Shown here: one piece after another, positions 52,885 to 61,208 of the stretch | Layout of the letters: every line of letters begins with the position of its first letter | How positions within the stretch are numbered: the first letter of the stretch is position 1 | NCBI GenBank assembly: GCA_934541015.1 | Contig: CAKTDC010000009.1 | Span: 26,868 to 90,867, forward strand | Reading direction: 5' to 3' | Source of the DNA: an uncultured Luteimonas sp. | GTDB lineage: Bacteria > Pseudomonadota > Gammaproteobacteria > Xanthomonadales > Xanthomonadaceae | DNA: 64,000 nt | The notes under the pieces: model-generated | Database searches by the model: none | Seen by the model: the letters and a program-made list of their open reading frames with translations, nothing else | Told to the model about the DNA's origin: nothing | Position numbers and translations under genes: made by a program

Positions 52885-54378
52885 ATGGCCGAGAAACCGC
52901 AGCTGTCGTTCTGGCAGATCTGGAACATGTGTTTCGGATTCCTCGGAATCCAGTTCGGCTTCGCGCTGCAGAACGCCAACGTCAGCCGCATCTTCCAGAC
53001 GCTCGGCGCGGACATGGAGCAGGTGCCGGGGCTGTGGATCGCCGCGCCGCTGACGGGCCTGCTGGTGCAGCCGGTGATCGGGTATTTCTCCGACCGCACC
53101 TGGACGCGTTTCGGCCGCCGCCGCCCGTACTTCCTCTGGGGCGCGCTCTTCTCGACCGCAGCGCTGCTGGTCATGCCCAACTCGCCGCAGCTGTGGATCG
53201 CCGCCGGCACGCTGTGGATCCTCGACGCCTCGCTGAACGTGTCGATGGAGCCGTTCCGCGCCTTCGTCGGCGACCAGCTCTCGCCGCGCCAGCGCCCCGC
53301 CGGCTATGCGATGCAGGGCTTCTTCATCGGCGTGGGCTCGGTGGTGGCGAGCCTGCTGCCGTGGCTGCTGGCGAAGTGGGGCGTGGCCAATACCGCCGCG
53401 CCCGGCGAGGTGCCCGATACCGTGCGCTACGCCTTCTACGCCGGCGGTGCTGCGCTGTTCCTGGCGATCCTGTGGACGGTGCTGCGCACGCGCGAGTATC
53501 CGCCGGAGGTGCTGGCCGCCTTCAACGATGCCGAGCCGGACGGATCGGTGCCGGGCGCGGCGCCGGTGCCGCCGGCGGCCGGCGGGCTGCCGTGGCTGCT
53601 GCTCGGCGCGGCCGGCGTGGCCGTGATCTGGTTCTCCGGCTGGCACCGCCTGCTCTACGTGCTCGCCGCGCTGCCGCTGGCCTACGGCCTGCTGCGCGCG
53701 CTGGCGCCGCGGATGCCGCAGGGTTCGATGCTGGCGGCGGTGACCGCCGACCTGCACGCCATGCCGGCGACGATGCGCCAGCTCGCCGTGGTCCAGTTCT
53801 TCTCCTGGTTCGGCCTGTTCTGCATGTGGATCTACACTACCGCCGCGGTCACCCAGGTGCATTACGGCACCACCGACACCGCGTCGGCGGCCTGGAACGA
53901 AGGCGCGAACTGGGTCGGTGTGCTGTTCGCCGCGTACAACGGCTTCGCCGCGCTCGCCGCGATCGCGATCCCGTGGATGGCGCGGCGCATCGGCCTGCGC
54001 GCCAGCCACCTGGCCAACCTGTGGCTGGGCGGGCTGGGCCTGCTGTCGATCGCCTTCATCCGCGATCCGCAGTGGCTGCTGCTGTCGATGGTCGGGGTCG
54101 GCTTCGCCTGGGCGTCGATCCTGTCGCTGCCCTACGCGATGCTGTCCGACAGCCTGCCGGCCTCGAAGATGGGCGTGTACATGGGCATCTTCAACTTCTT
54201 CATCGTGATCCCGCAGCTGGTGGCGGTGAGCACGCTGGGGGTGCTGCTGTCGACGCTGCTGGGCGGGCAGCCGATCCGGGTGCTGATGCTGGGCGGCGCG
54301 TGCTTCATCGTCGCCGGCCTCTGCGCGCTGCGGGTGCGGCTGCCGCGGACGCCGCCCGCCGTCGCGGCGGTGCAGTGA
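52885..54378 (+). CDS. MFS sugar transporter (maltose/glucoside:H+ symporter type)
   Basis: 497 residues with about 12 hydrophobic helices. The start FWQIWNMCFGFLGIQFGFAL QNANVSRIF and the loop YFSDRTWTRFGRRRPYFLWG (MFS motif A, with RFGRRRP) are typical of the SLC45/SucX-MalY-like sugar symporters. It would bring maltose or short maltodextrins across the inner membrane. It is divergent from a cytoplasmic alpha-glucosidase and shares a putative operator with it. Confidence 0.9.
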   Translation: MAEKPQLSFWQIWNMCFGFLGIQFGFALQNANVSRIFQTLGADMEQVPGLWIAAPLTGLLVQPVIGYFSDRTWTRFGRRRPYFLWGALFSTAALLVMPNSPQLWIAAGTLWILDASLNVSMEPFRAFVGDQLSPRQRPAGYAMQGFFIGVGSVVASLLPWLLAKWGVANTAAPGEVPDTVRYAFYAGGAALFLAILWTVLRTREYPPEVLAAFNDAEPDGSVPGAAPVPPAAGGLPWLLLGAAGVAVIWFSGWHRLLYVLAALPLAYGLLRALAPRMPQGSMLAAVTADLHAMPATMRQLAVVQFFSWFGLFCMWIYTTAAVTQVHYGTTDTASAAWNEGANWVGVLFAAYNGFAALAAIAIPWMARRIGLRASHLANLWLGGLGLLSIAFIRDPQWLLLSMVGVGFAWASILSLPYAMLSDSLPASKMGVYMGIFNFFIVIPQLVAVSTLGVLLSTLLGGQPIRVLMLGGACFIVAGLCALRVRLPRTPPAVAAVQ

Positions 54379-54424
54379 GATGCGCCGGGACCGGCCCGGT
54401 GTCCGCAGTTGCGGCTCCCGATGC

Positions 54425-54533
54425 CGTCACGCCCGCGCAAGCGGGAGGCGCTTTCCAACAGCGCGGAGCGCTGGTCATCCATGGGCTTCAGCGGGAATAA
54501 CGTTCCTGGATTCCTGCTTGCGCGGGAATGACG
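54425..54533. repeat. REPIN-like pair (copy F) with the 44 bp shared segment
   Basis: GTCACGCCCGCGCAAGCGGG at the left and CTGCTTGCGCGGGAATGAC at the right. Positions 54441-54484 are the reverse complement of 24764-24807 with one mismatch. It lies between the transporter and a lipoprotein amylase. Confidence 0.75.
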
Positions 54534-54561
54534 ATTGGTTCTGGTTCCGGAGAAAGGGCGA

Positions 54562-56241
54562 ATGAACATCCGTTCCGCACTGCTGCTGATGCTGTCCCTC
54601 GCGCTGCCGGCGTGCGGGACCGCGGAGCGCCCGGCGCCATCGGTCGCCGACTTCCACGGCACGCTCGAGCCCTTCGCCGGCGAGGCGGTGTATTTCGTGC
54701 TGACCGACCGCTTCGTCAACGGCGATCCGTCCAACGACCATCGCGGGCAGGGCGGTGCACGCCGCACTTTCGACATCCCGCTCGAACCCTGCGACGGCGT
54801 TTCCGGCAACATCGGCTACCTCGGCGGCGACTTCCGCGGCCTGCTTGACAACGCCGGCTACATCCGCGACCTGGGCTTCACGGCGGTGTGGCTGACGCCG
54901 ATCGTCGACAACCCCGACGAGGCCTTCACCGGCGGCGACGCTATCAGCTGCACCAGCTTCCTCAGCGACCGCGGCAAGACCGGCTATCACGGCTACTGGG
55001 GCGTGAACTTCTTCGAGCTCGACGAGCACCTGCCCAGCGCCGACCTGGATTTCGCCGGCTTGACCGCGGGCCTGCGCGCGCACGGGCTCAAGACCGTGCT
55101 CGACGTGGTCGCCAACCACGGCTCGCCCGCCTACACCATGGTCGAAGACCAGCCGAAGTTCGGCAAGCTCCACGGGCGCGATGGCGAACTGCTCGCCGAC
55201 CACCAGAACCTGCCGCCCGACCAGCTCGATCCGGCCGGCAATCCGCTGCATCGCTACTACAGCACGAAGCCGGACCTGGCCCAGCTCGCGGACTTCGATC
55301 CCGGCAATCCCGCGGTGATGGACTATCTGGTGGAGGCGCACCTGCACTGGATCGGGCAGGGCGTGGATGCGCTGCGTATCGACACCATCCGCCACCAGCC
55401 GCTGCCGTTCTGGAGGACCTTCTCCGACCGCATCCGCGCCGCGCACCCGGGCATGTACATGTTCGGCGAGGCCTTCGACGACAAGGCCGAGAACATCGCG
55501 CCGTTCACGCTGCCGGAAAACGGCGGCATCAGCGTGCTCGACTTCCCGATGAAGACGGCCATGGGCGAGGTGTTCGGCCGCGCGCAGGCGGGTTTCGAGC
55601 GGCTGGCGCCGGTGCTGTATCTGGAAGATGGACCCTACGCCAACCCCTACGAGCTGGCGACGTTCTACGACAACCACGACATGCCGCGGCTGGACGCCGA
55701 CGACAGCGGCTTCATCGACGCGCACAACTGGCTGTTCACCGCCCGCGGCATCCCGGTGCTGTACTACGGCTCCGAGGCCGGCTTCATGCGCGGGCACGGC
55801 GAGCACGGCGGCAACCGCGCCTACTTCGGGCAGGAGGGCATCGACGCCGCGGCAGACAGCCCGATCTTCGCGCCGCTGCAGCGCATCGCCACCCTGCGCC
55901 GGGAGTCGGTCGCGCTGCAGCGCGGCCTGCAGGTGAACCTGAAGCTCGACGGCGATGAAGCCGCGTTCTACCGCGTCTTCCAGGGCGATGGCCGGGCGCA
56001 GACAGCGCTGGTGCTGCTCAACAAGGGCGATGCCGCAAGGATGATCGTCGTCGACGCGATGGTGCAGCCGGGCCTGTGGCGCGATGCCTTCGACGATGGC
56101 GAGGTGCGCATCGGCGAGCGGATCGAAGTGGAGGTGCCGGCCCACGGCGTGCGCGTCCTGCTGCGCGAGACGCCGCTCGATGCGCCGCAGCTGCTCGCGC
56201 AGCTCAGCAAGCAGATGCAGCGCAAGGCAGCGCTGAACTAG
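54562..56241 (+). CDS. GH13 alpha-amylase lipoprotein
   Basis: 559 residues. A lipoprotein signal (SALLLMLSLALPAC, Cys18) anchors it in a membrane. The GH13 barrel has YFVLTDRFVNGDPSND (calcium-site type), GYHGYWGVNFFELD, VVANH, nucleophile Asp274 (ALRIDTIRH), acid/base Glu303 (FGEAFDD) and Asp373 (YDNHDMPR). It resembles cyclomaltodextrin glucanotransferase-like amylases but lacks their extra C and E domains, so plain alpha-amylase is preferred. GAAAGGGCG lies before the ATG at 54562. It follows the transporter on the same strand, with a REPIN between. Confidence 0.92.
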   Translation: MNIRSALLLMLSLALPACGTAERPAPSVADFHGTLEPFAGEAVYFVLTDRFVNGDPSNDHRGQGGARRTFDIPLEPCDGVSGNIGYLGGDFRGLLDNAGYIRDLGFTAVWLTPIVDNPDEAFTGGDAISCTSFLSDRGKTGYHGYWGVNFFELDEHLPSADLDFAGLTAGLRAHGLKTVLDVVANHGSPAYTMVEDQPKFGKLHGRDGELLADHQNLPPDQLDPAGNPLHRYYSTKPDLAQLADFDPGNPAVMDYLVEAHLHWIGQGVDALRIDTIRHQPLPFWRTFSDRIRAAHPGMYMFGEAFDDKAENIAPFTLPENGGISVLDFPMKTAMGEVFGRAQAGFERLAPVLYLEDGPYANPYELATFYDNHDMPRLDADDSGFIDAHNWLFTARGIPVLYYGSEAGFMRGHGEHGGNRAYFGQEGIDAAADSPIFAPLQRIATLRRESVALQRGLQVNLKLDGDEAAFYRVFQGDGRAQTALVLLNKGDAARMIVVDAMVQPGLWRDAFDDGEVRIGERIEVEVPAHGVRVLLRETPLDAPQLLAQLSKQMQRKAALN

Positions 56242-56269
56242 CATGCTGTCCCGCAAGAAAATTTCTTCC

Positions 56270-56295
56270 GTCATCCCCGCGAAGGCGGGAATGAC
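56270..56295. repeat. Single REP hairpin after the amylase
   Basis: GTCATCCCCGCGAAGGCGGG continuing into AATGAC: one REP arm between the convergent amylase and LacI genes; it may work as a terminator or RNA stabiliser. Confidence 0.65.
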
Positions 56296-56343
56296 GAGCG
56301 AGGGGGACTTGATCAGCGTCGCCGTAACCCCCCTGTAGCAGGC

Positions 56344-57366
56344 TCAGGCCGAGCGGCGCACCACCAGCGAGGTGGGCAGGCGTTCGCTTTCGGCCGGCTC
56401 GCCTTCGATCAGCGCGATCAGCTTGGCGACCAGCAGCTCACCGGCGCGGCTGGTGTCCTGGCGCACGGTGGTCAGGGCCGGGGTGGCGATCCGCGCCGCC
56501 GGGATGTCGTCGAAGCCGATGACCGCGACATCGTCGGGCATGCCCAGGCCGTGCTCGGCGAACACGCGCATCGCGCCGATGGCGATCAGGTCGCTGGCGG
56601 CGAACACCGCGTCGAACGGCAGCCCGCGCGCGAGCAGCTCGCGCGCGGCGGTTTCGCCCGATTCCTCGGAGCTCTCCGCGTCCACCTGCAGGGCGCGGTC
56701 CATGGTGGTGCCGGCCTCGCGCAGGGCCGCGGCGCAGCCTTCGTAGCGCTCCAGGAATTCCGGGTAGTGGCTGGAGGCGTCGCCGAGGAAGGCCACCCGG
56801 GTCCGTCCGGTCGACGCCAGGTGCGCCCCGGCCAGGCGTCCTCCGCCGACGTTGTCGCAGCCGATCGACAACCCCGGCTGCTCGGCCAGCACCGCGCCCC
56901 AGCGCACGAACGGCGTGCCCTGCGCCAGCAGCGTGTTGAGCTTGCCCTCGTAGGCGATGTAGTCGCCGTAGCCGAGCAGGATCAGGCCGTCGGCCTTGTG
57001 GCTGTCGGCGTAGTCGGCGTGCCAGTCGTCGGACAGCTGCTGGAACGAGATCAGCAGGTCCTTGCGCTGCAGTGCGCAGGCACGGGTGATCGAGCCGAGC
57101 ATCGGCAGGAAGAAGGGATTGATGTGCGACTCGTCGGTGGTCGGGTCCTCGAACAGCAGCAGCGCCAGGGTGCCCGACTGCTGCGCGCGCAGGTTGGAGG
57201 CGTTCTTGTCGACCTTGTAGTTGAGCTGTTCGGCGATGGCGAGGATGCGCTTGCGGGTCTCCTCGTTGACCATCGGGCTGCCGCGCAGCGCGCGCGAGAC
57301 GGTCGGCTGCGACACTCCGGCCAGGTGGGCGATGTCCAGCGATGTCGGTTTTCCGCGGATGGTCAT
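56344..57366 (-). CDS. LacI-family transcriptional regulator of the starch locus
   Basis: 340 residues. The N-terminal HTH is TSLDIAHLAGVSQPTVSRAL (8-27) with the hinge KNASNLRAQQSGTLALLL. The sugar-binding domain has FAASDLIAIGAMRVFAEHGL, IGFDDIPAARIATPALTTVR and SLVVRRS. It is the only LacI-type gene in the window and adjoins the starch genes, so it is the likely reader of the three ATACGTAT sites; this is inference. The ATG at 57366 lies 4 bases from an FNR-type box shared with hemN. The frame is open far upstream, but that part opposes hemN and fnr and is not coding. Confidence 0.92.
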   Translation of the reverse strand: MTIRGKPTSLDIAHLAGVSQPTVSRALRGSPMVNEETRKRILAIAEQLNYKVDKNASNLRAQQSGTLALLLFEDPTTDESHINPFFLPMLGSITRACALQRKDLLISFQQLSDDWHADYADSHKADGLILLGYGDYIAYEGKLNTLLAQGTPFVRWGAVLAEQPGLSIGCDNVGGGRLAGAHLASTGRTRVAFLGDASSHYPEFLERYEGCAAALREAGTTMDRALQVDAESSEESGETAARELLARGLPFDAVFAASDLIAIGAMRVFAEHGLGMPDDVAVIGFDDIPAARIATPALTTVRQDTSRAGELLVAKLIALIEGEPAESERLPTSLVVRRSA

Positions 57367-57369
57367 CGG

Positions 57370-57383
57370 TTGACCCTGATCAA
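57370..57383. promoter_or_regulatory. FNR-type box between lacI-type gene and hemN
   Basis: TTGACCCTGATCAA matches the FNR/ANR consensus TTGAT-N4-ATCAA at 9 of 10 positions. It lies 34 bp before the hemN start and 4 bp before the start of the divergent regulator gene. Confidence 0.7.
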
Positions 57384-57417
57384 GGCGGCCGCCGCAGCCG
57401 GGGCCGATACTGCCGCC

Positions 57418-58830
57418 ATGAAAGATACTGTATCCGTCGGATCCGGGCGCTGGGCCTTCGACCCGGACCTGCTGCGGCGCTACGACCGCCCCGGTCCGCG
57501 CTACACCTCGTACCCCACGGCGCCGCACTTCGCCGAGGGTTTCGGGGAGGCGGATTTCCGCCGCGTGGCGCAGCGCAGCAACGAGGATCCGATCCCGCGC
57601 CAGCTGTCGCTCTACGTGCACGTGCCGTTCTGCCGCAGCCCCTGCTTCTACTGCGGCTGCAACCGGGTGATCACCCGCGACGAGGCGCGCGGCCGGATCT
57701 ACCTGGACCGGCTGCAGCGCGAGATCGCGATGGTCGCGCCGCTGTTCGACCGCGACCGCGAGGTGGTGCAGCTGCACCTGGGCGGAGGCACCCCGAACTT
57801 CCTCACCCCGCGCCAGCTCGGCGAGCTGGTCGACTGCCTCGGCCGGCAGTTCAGCTTCAGCCAGGCCCTGGACCGCGATTTCTCGATCGAGCTCGATCCG
57901 CGGTTCGTGACCCCCGACGACATCGCCATGCTGTCGGCGATCGGCTTCAACCGCACCAGCCTGGGCGTGCAGGACTTCGACCCGGAGGTGCAGAAGGCGA
58001 TCAACCGCGAGCAGGGCATCGACGAAACCCTGGCGATCATCGACGCCTGCCGCCAGTACGGCATGCGCTCGGTGAACGTCGACCTGATCTACGGCCTGCC
58101 GAAGCAGACCCCCGAGGGCTTCGCGCGCACGCTCGACACCGTGGTCGCCGCGCGCCCGGACCGGCTTGCCATCTACGGTTACGCGCACATGCCGCGGCTG
58201 TTCAAGGCCCAGCGCCAGATCCGCGACGAGGAGCTGCCCAGCCCCGAGGGCAAGCTGGCCCTGCTCGAGCTGGCGGTGGAGCGGCTCTCGGCCGCGGGCT
58301 ACGAATACATCGGCATGGACCACTTCGCCCTGCCCGAGGACGAGCTGGCCCGGGCGCAGCGCGAGGGCGGCCTGCACCGCAATTTCATGGGCTACACCAC
58401 CCATGCCCAGACCGATCTGGTCGGCTTCGGCGTCAGCGCCATCAGCCACGTCGGCGACAGCTTCACCCAGAACCACCGGGACCTGCCGTCGTGGGAGGCG
58501 GCCGTGGACGAGGGCCGGCTGCCGATCTGGCGCGGCCTGGTGCTGGGCAACGACGACGTGCTGCGCGCCGACCTGATCCAGCAGCTGATGTGCCAGGGCG
58601 AGATCGACGTGCGCCGGGTGGAACGGACCTACGGCATCTCCTTCGGCGAGTATTTCCAGGACGCCCTGGCCGCGCTGCGCCCGCTGCAGGACGACGGCCT
58701 GGTGCAGTGCCCCCCGGGCACTATCCGCGCCACCCCCCGTGGGCGGGCGCTGTTGCGTATCATTGCCATGTGCTTCGACCGGTATCTCGGAACTTCCGCG
58801 GAAGGAGCGCGCTATTCCAGGACCATCTGA
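57418..58830 (+). CDS. hemN: Oxygen-independent coproporphyrinogen III dehydrogenase
   Basis: 470 residues. Radical SAM enzyme for haem synthesis without oxygen. It begins DPDLLRRYDRPGPRYTSYPTA, and has the CxxxCxxC motif with a following Cys (CRSPCFYCGC, Cys72/76/79/81), LHLGGGTPNFL, NRTSLGVQDFDPEVQKAINR and YIGMDHFALPEDELA, all typical of true HemN rather than HemW. It is 21 bp upstream of fnr and preceded by an FNR box, consistent with anaerobic induction. Confidence 0.97.
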   Translation: MKDTVSVGSGRWAFDPDLLRRYDRPGPRYTSYPTAPHFAEGFGEADFRRVAQRSNEDPIPRQLSLYVHVPFCRSPCFYCGCNRVITRDEARGRIYLDRLQREIAMVAPLFDRDREVVQLHLGGGTPNFLTPRQLGELVDCLGRQFSFSQALDRDFSIELDPRFVTPDDIAMLSAIGFNRTSLGVQDFDPEVQKAINREQGIDETLAIIDACRQYGMRSVNVDLIYGLPKQTPEGFARTLDTVVAARPDRLAIYGYAHMPRLFKAQRQIRDEELPSPEGKLALLELAVERLSAAGYEYIGMDHFALPEDELARAQREGGLHRNFMGYTTHAQTDLVGFGVSAISHVGDSFTQNHRDLPSWEAAVDEGRLPIWRGLVLGNDDVLRADLIQQLMCQGEIDVRRVERTYGISFGEYFQDALAALRPLQDDGLVQCPPGTIRATPRGRALLRIIAMCFDRYLGTSAEGARYSRTI

Positions 58831-58851
58831 AGCGGCAGGCAGGACGGCAGC

Positions 58852-59604
58852 GTGCAAGAACAACCATTCAAGGTGATTCCGGGGACGCCCATCGCCGACG
58901 ACGGCGACGAATTCACCTTCTGCAGCACCTGCGCCTTCTCCGCCGCGTGCCTGTCCGAGGGCTACGACAAGCGCCAGCTGCGCGACCTGCACGTGCTGGT
59001 CGAACACGTGGGCCCGTATCGCGAGGGCGACCACATCTTCCGCGAGGGCGACCCGTTCAACGCGATCGCCGCGGTCCGCGCCGGTACGGTCAAGACCTAC
59101 GTCACCGACGCCAGCGGGCGCGAGCAGGTGCTGGGCTTCTTCCTGCCCGGCGAGGTGATCGGGCTGAACGCCATCGCCACCTCGCGCTATCCGTGCAATG
59201 CGGTGGCGCTGGACACAGTGATGCTGTGCCGGTTCTCGTTCCCGATGATGGCCACGCTGGCCGGGCGGATGCCCGGGCTGCAGCGGCACCTGTTCAACCT
59301 GCTCAGCCAGGACATCGGCAAGGCGTCGCTGCTCGCCGGCAGCTTCACCGCCGACGAACGCCTGGCCGCGTTCCTGGTGGTGCTCTCGCGCCGATTCGCC
59401 GAGCGCGGGTTCTCGGCCACGCGCATGCGCCTGACCATGGCCCGCACCGACATCGCCAACTACCTGCGGCTGGCGCCGGAGACGGTGAGCCGCGTGCTGC
59501 GGCGGCTGCAGGACGAGGGCGTGCTGAAGGTCGACCGGCGCGACATGCACATCCTCAAGCCGGCGGTGCTGGAGGAGCTGGCGCACCACGTGCTGCGCGA
59601 CTGA
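58852..59604 (+). CDS. fnr: FNR/ANR-type oxygen-sensing regulator
   Basis: 250 residues from a GTG. The [4Fe-4S] ligands are Cys24, Cys27, Cys33 (CSTCAFSAAC) and Cys126 (TVMLCRFSF, aligned with E. coli Cys122). The cyclic-nucleotide-like domain spans about 45-160. The C-terminal HTH has TMARTDIANYLRLAPETVSR, with the E-x2-SR recognition pattern that reads TTGAT half-sites. It activates anaerobic genes; boxes are found before hemN and the CopD-like gene. Haem protein or sugar sensing is not suggested. Confidence 0.96.
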   Translation: MQEQPFKVIPGTPIADDGDEFTFCSTCAFSAACLSEGYDKRQLRDLHVLVEHVGPYREGDHIFREGDPFNAIAAVRAGTVKTYVTDASGREQVLGFFLPGEVIGLNAIATSRYPCNAVALDTVMLCRFSFPMMATLAGRMPGLQRHLFNLLSQDIGKASLLAGSFTADERLAAFLVVLSRRFAERGFSATRMRLTMARTDIANYLRLAPETVSRVLRRLQDEGVLKVDRRDMHILKPAVLEELAHHVLRD

Positions 59605-59657
59605 TCCGGCGGCAGCGGGCGGTCGCGCCTGCGTGAGGGTCCGCTGCCGGCAGCGGG

Positions 59658-60101
59658 CTACCAGCCCAGGTGGAACATCGCCTTGGCCAGCAGCACGATC
59701 CCGACCATGTGCACGAACAGGCTCAGGTGCAGCCGCCGCGAGGCGCTGCCCAGCAGGCGCCTGCGCCGGATCAGCACCATCGCGGTGATGAAGTGCCCGG
59801 CGACGCTGAGCGCGAGCACGATCTTCAGCGTGAGCATCAGCGCGAAGGCGCTGGAGAGCGGATGCGCCAGCGCCGCGCGGTACTGCCAGGCCATGCCCAG
59901 GCCGCTGCCGTAGAGCGCGAGCAGCACCCAGGGCATGATCCGGCGCGCGCGCTGGCCGATGGCCGTTTCGACCAGGTGCATCGCGTTCTTCGGCACCGCT
60001 GCGCGGATGCGGTCGAGGATCAGCACCTCGAAGAACACCGTGCCCACGAACAGCAGTGCCGCGAACAGGTGCACGATCAGCAGGATGGAATAGGGGCGCA
60101 T
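59658..60101 (-). CDS. CopD-like small membrane protein
   Basis: 147 residues with four hydrophobic helices. It starts MRPYSILLIVHLFAALLFVG TVFFE; conserved histidines are in the helices (His10, plus GHFITAMVLIRR and LHLSLFVHMVG). This is the CopD/DUF2269-like pattern, perhaps haem- or copper-linked. An FNR-type box lies about 40 bp upstream, and nnrS and a SirB2-like gene are close by, suggesting a role in anaerobic or nitric-oxide physiology. The exact function is unknown. Confidence 0.75.
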   Translation of the reverse strand: MRPYSILLIVHLFAALLFVGTVFFEVLILDRIRAAVPKNAMHLVETAIGQRARRIMPWVLLALYGSGLGMAWQYRAALAHPLSSAFALMLTLKIVLALSVAGHFITAMVLIRRRRLLGSASRRLHLSLFVHMVGIVLLAKAMFHLGW

Positions 60102-60138
60102 TGCCCGGCCATCCTCGCGCGCGGGCGCAGGCGACGCG

Positions 60139-60152
60139 ATGATCTGGATCAA
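60139..60152. promoter_or_regulatory. FNR-type box upstream of the CopD-like gene
   Basis: On the minus strand TTGATCCAGATCAT matches TTGAT-N4-ATCAA at 9 of 10 positions, about 38 bp before the CopD-like start. A weaker half-match (TTGACCCAGGTCAG) is at about 60255-60268. Confidence 0.65.
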
Positions 60153-60595
60153 TCGCCCCGGCCCGGTTGTCCCGCCGGTGCCCGGCGAGGACGCCCGCGG
60201 CGCCTGTTCCCGGGCGTGCCGGGCCTGCGGAGGCGCGCGTCGCGAGCGGGCCGGCTTGACCCAGGTCAGTGCCGCCGGAGCCGCCCCGGCCGATGATGCG
60301 AGCATCCCGTTTCCCGGCCGCGGGTGCCGGGCCCTGTCCGAACGGACACCGGTACCGGGCACTTTTCTTCTCCGCTCGCCGGGGACTTCTTCTTCCCCCG
60401 CTTGTGGGGGAAGGGCGGTGATGGGGGGCTCCTGTCCCCCCCGGTCGCGGGTGCCGGCACCGGGCACTTCTCCCTTCCTCCGCTTGCGGGGGAAGGGCCG
60501 GGGATGGGGGCGGCCCGTCCCGCCGCATCGCCGCGTGCGGATCCTGTCGGAAAAGCACCTGACTCCGACACCATGCACTGCTGCAGGAGGAACGC
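60153..60595. repeat. Intergenic region with two family 2 palindromes
   Basis: CTTCCCCCGCTTGTGGGGGA at about 60393 and CCTCCGCTTGCGGGGGAAGG at about 60476, each followed by a G-rich tail ending GATGGGGG. The two lie in partly duplicated surroundings (GGTGCCGGCACCGGGCACTT, and ACACCGGTACCGGGCACTTT). No gene is seen. Confidence 0.7.
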
Positions 60596-60895
60596 ATGAC
60601 AAAACCCATTCGGCTGGAGCTTGCCGGATCGCGGTCGATCGAGGTCGACGGCGCCCGCATCGCGCGCGGCCTCGGGCTGGAGGTGGACGCCTTCCGCCAG
60701 CTGATGGAGCAGCGCCGGATCGCCGTGCTGTGCGAGCGCGGCACCGGCGAGGATGCCGGCCTGTACCGCGCGAGCTTCTACCACGGCCGCACGCGAGTGC
60801 GCCTGGTCGTCGATGGCGACGGCGCCCTGGTCGGCGACCTGAGTGTCGATCAGATGCCTTCGGGCGCAGGCACAGGCCGCGCGACGGAAGGCTGA
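60596..60895 (+). CDS. DUF6522-like small protein
   Basis: 99 residues, soluble. The pattern IEVDGARIARGLGLEVDAFR, then IAVLCERGTGEDAGLYRASF and RVRLVVDGDGALVGD resembles the DUF6522 group, small proteins often found by nnrS and other nitric-oxide or denitrification genes. AGGAGG lies 5 bases before the ATG, a strong signal. Function is unknown; Cys46 is the only cysteine. Confidence 0.7.
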   Translation: MTKPIRLELAGSRSIEVDGARIARGLGLEVDAFRQLMEQRRIAVLCERGTGEDAGLYRASFYHGRTRVRLVVDGDGALVGDLSVDQMPSGAGTGRATEG

Positions 60896-61208
60896 CCGGG
60901 GGCAGGGGCGGGCGCAACGACATTCGAGGCGCGACGCTGGTTGAAGCCGGAGTGGCGATGCTGCTGAGCCTCCCCCTCCCGGCCTCCCCCCGCTGCGCGG
61001 GCGGGAGGGGTTGGCCGGGTTCCCTTCCCCCGCTTGTTGCGTGGGCGGGAGGTGTTGGCCGGGTTCCCTTCCCCGCTGGTGGCACGGGCGAGTGCGCCTG
61101 TTGCTGCATCCGCAACCCCGGGGGCTCCCGCGGACGCGCTGGTCCGTCTGCCGGTGCGCCCTGCCGTCTTGACCTGCATCAACATCCCCCGCGCGGCGAT
61201 GCGCGAAG
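60896..61208. repeat. Intergenic region with a 44 bp direct repeat
   Basis: TTGGCCGGGTTCCCTT at 61011 and again at 61055, inside a 44 bp period of G/C-rich palindromic sequence (GGGCGGGAGG...CCTTCCCC). No gene is seen. Confidence 0.7.

Noticed and set aside
42397..56241. Bacteroidetes-type SusCD locus
   Set aside because: There is no SusD-like lipoprotein; the receptor is of the proteobacterial TonB-Xanth-Caul type with an MFS transporter.
54562..56241. Cyclomaltodextrin glucanotransferase
   Set aside because: The barrel is similar, but the protein is too short and lacks the CGTase D and E domains.
56344..60744. A giant regulator fused to upstream sequence
   Set aside because: The frame is open across hemN and fnr on the other strand, but only 56344-57366 shows LacI homology, with a proper start at 57366.
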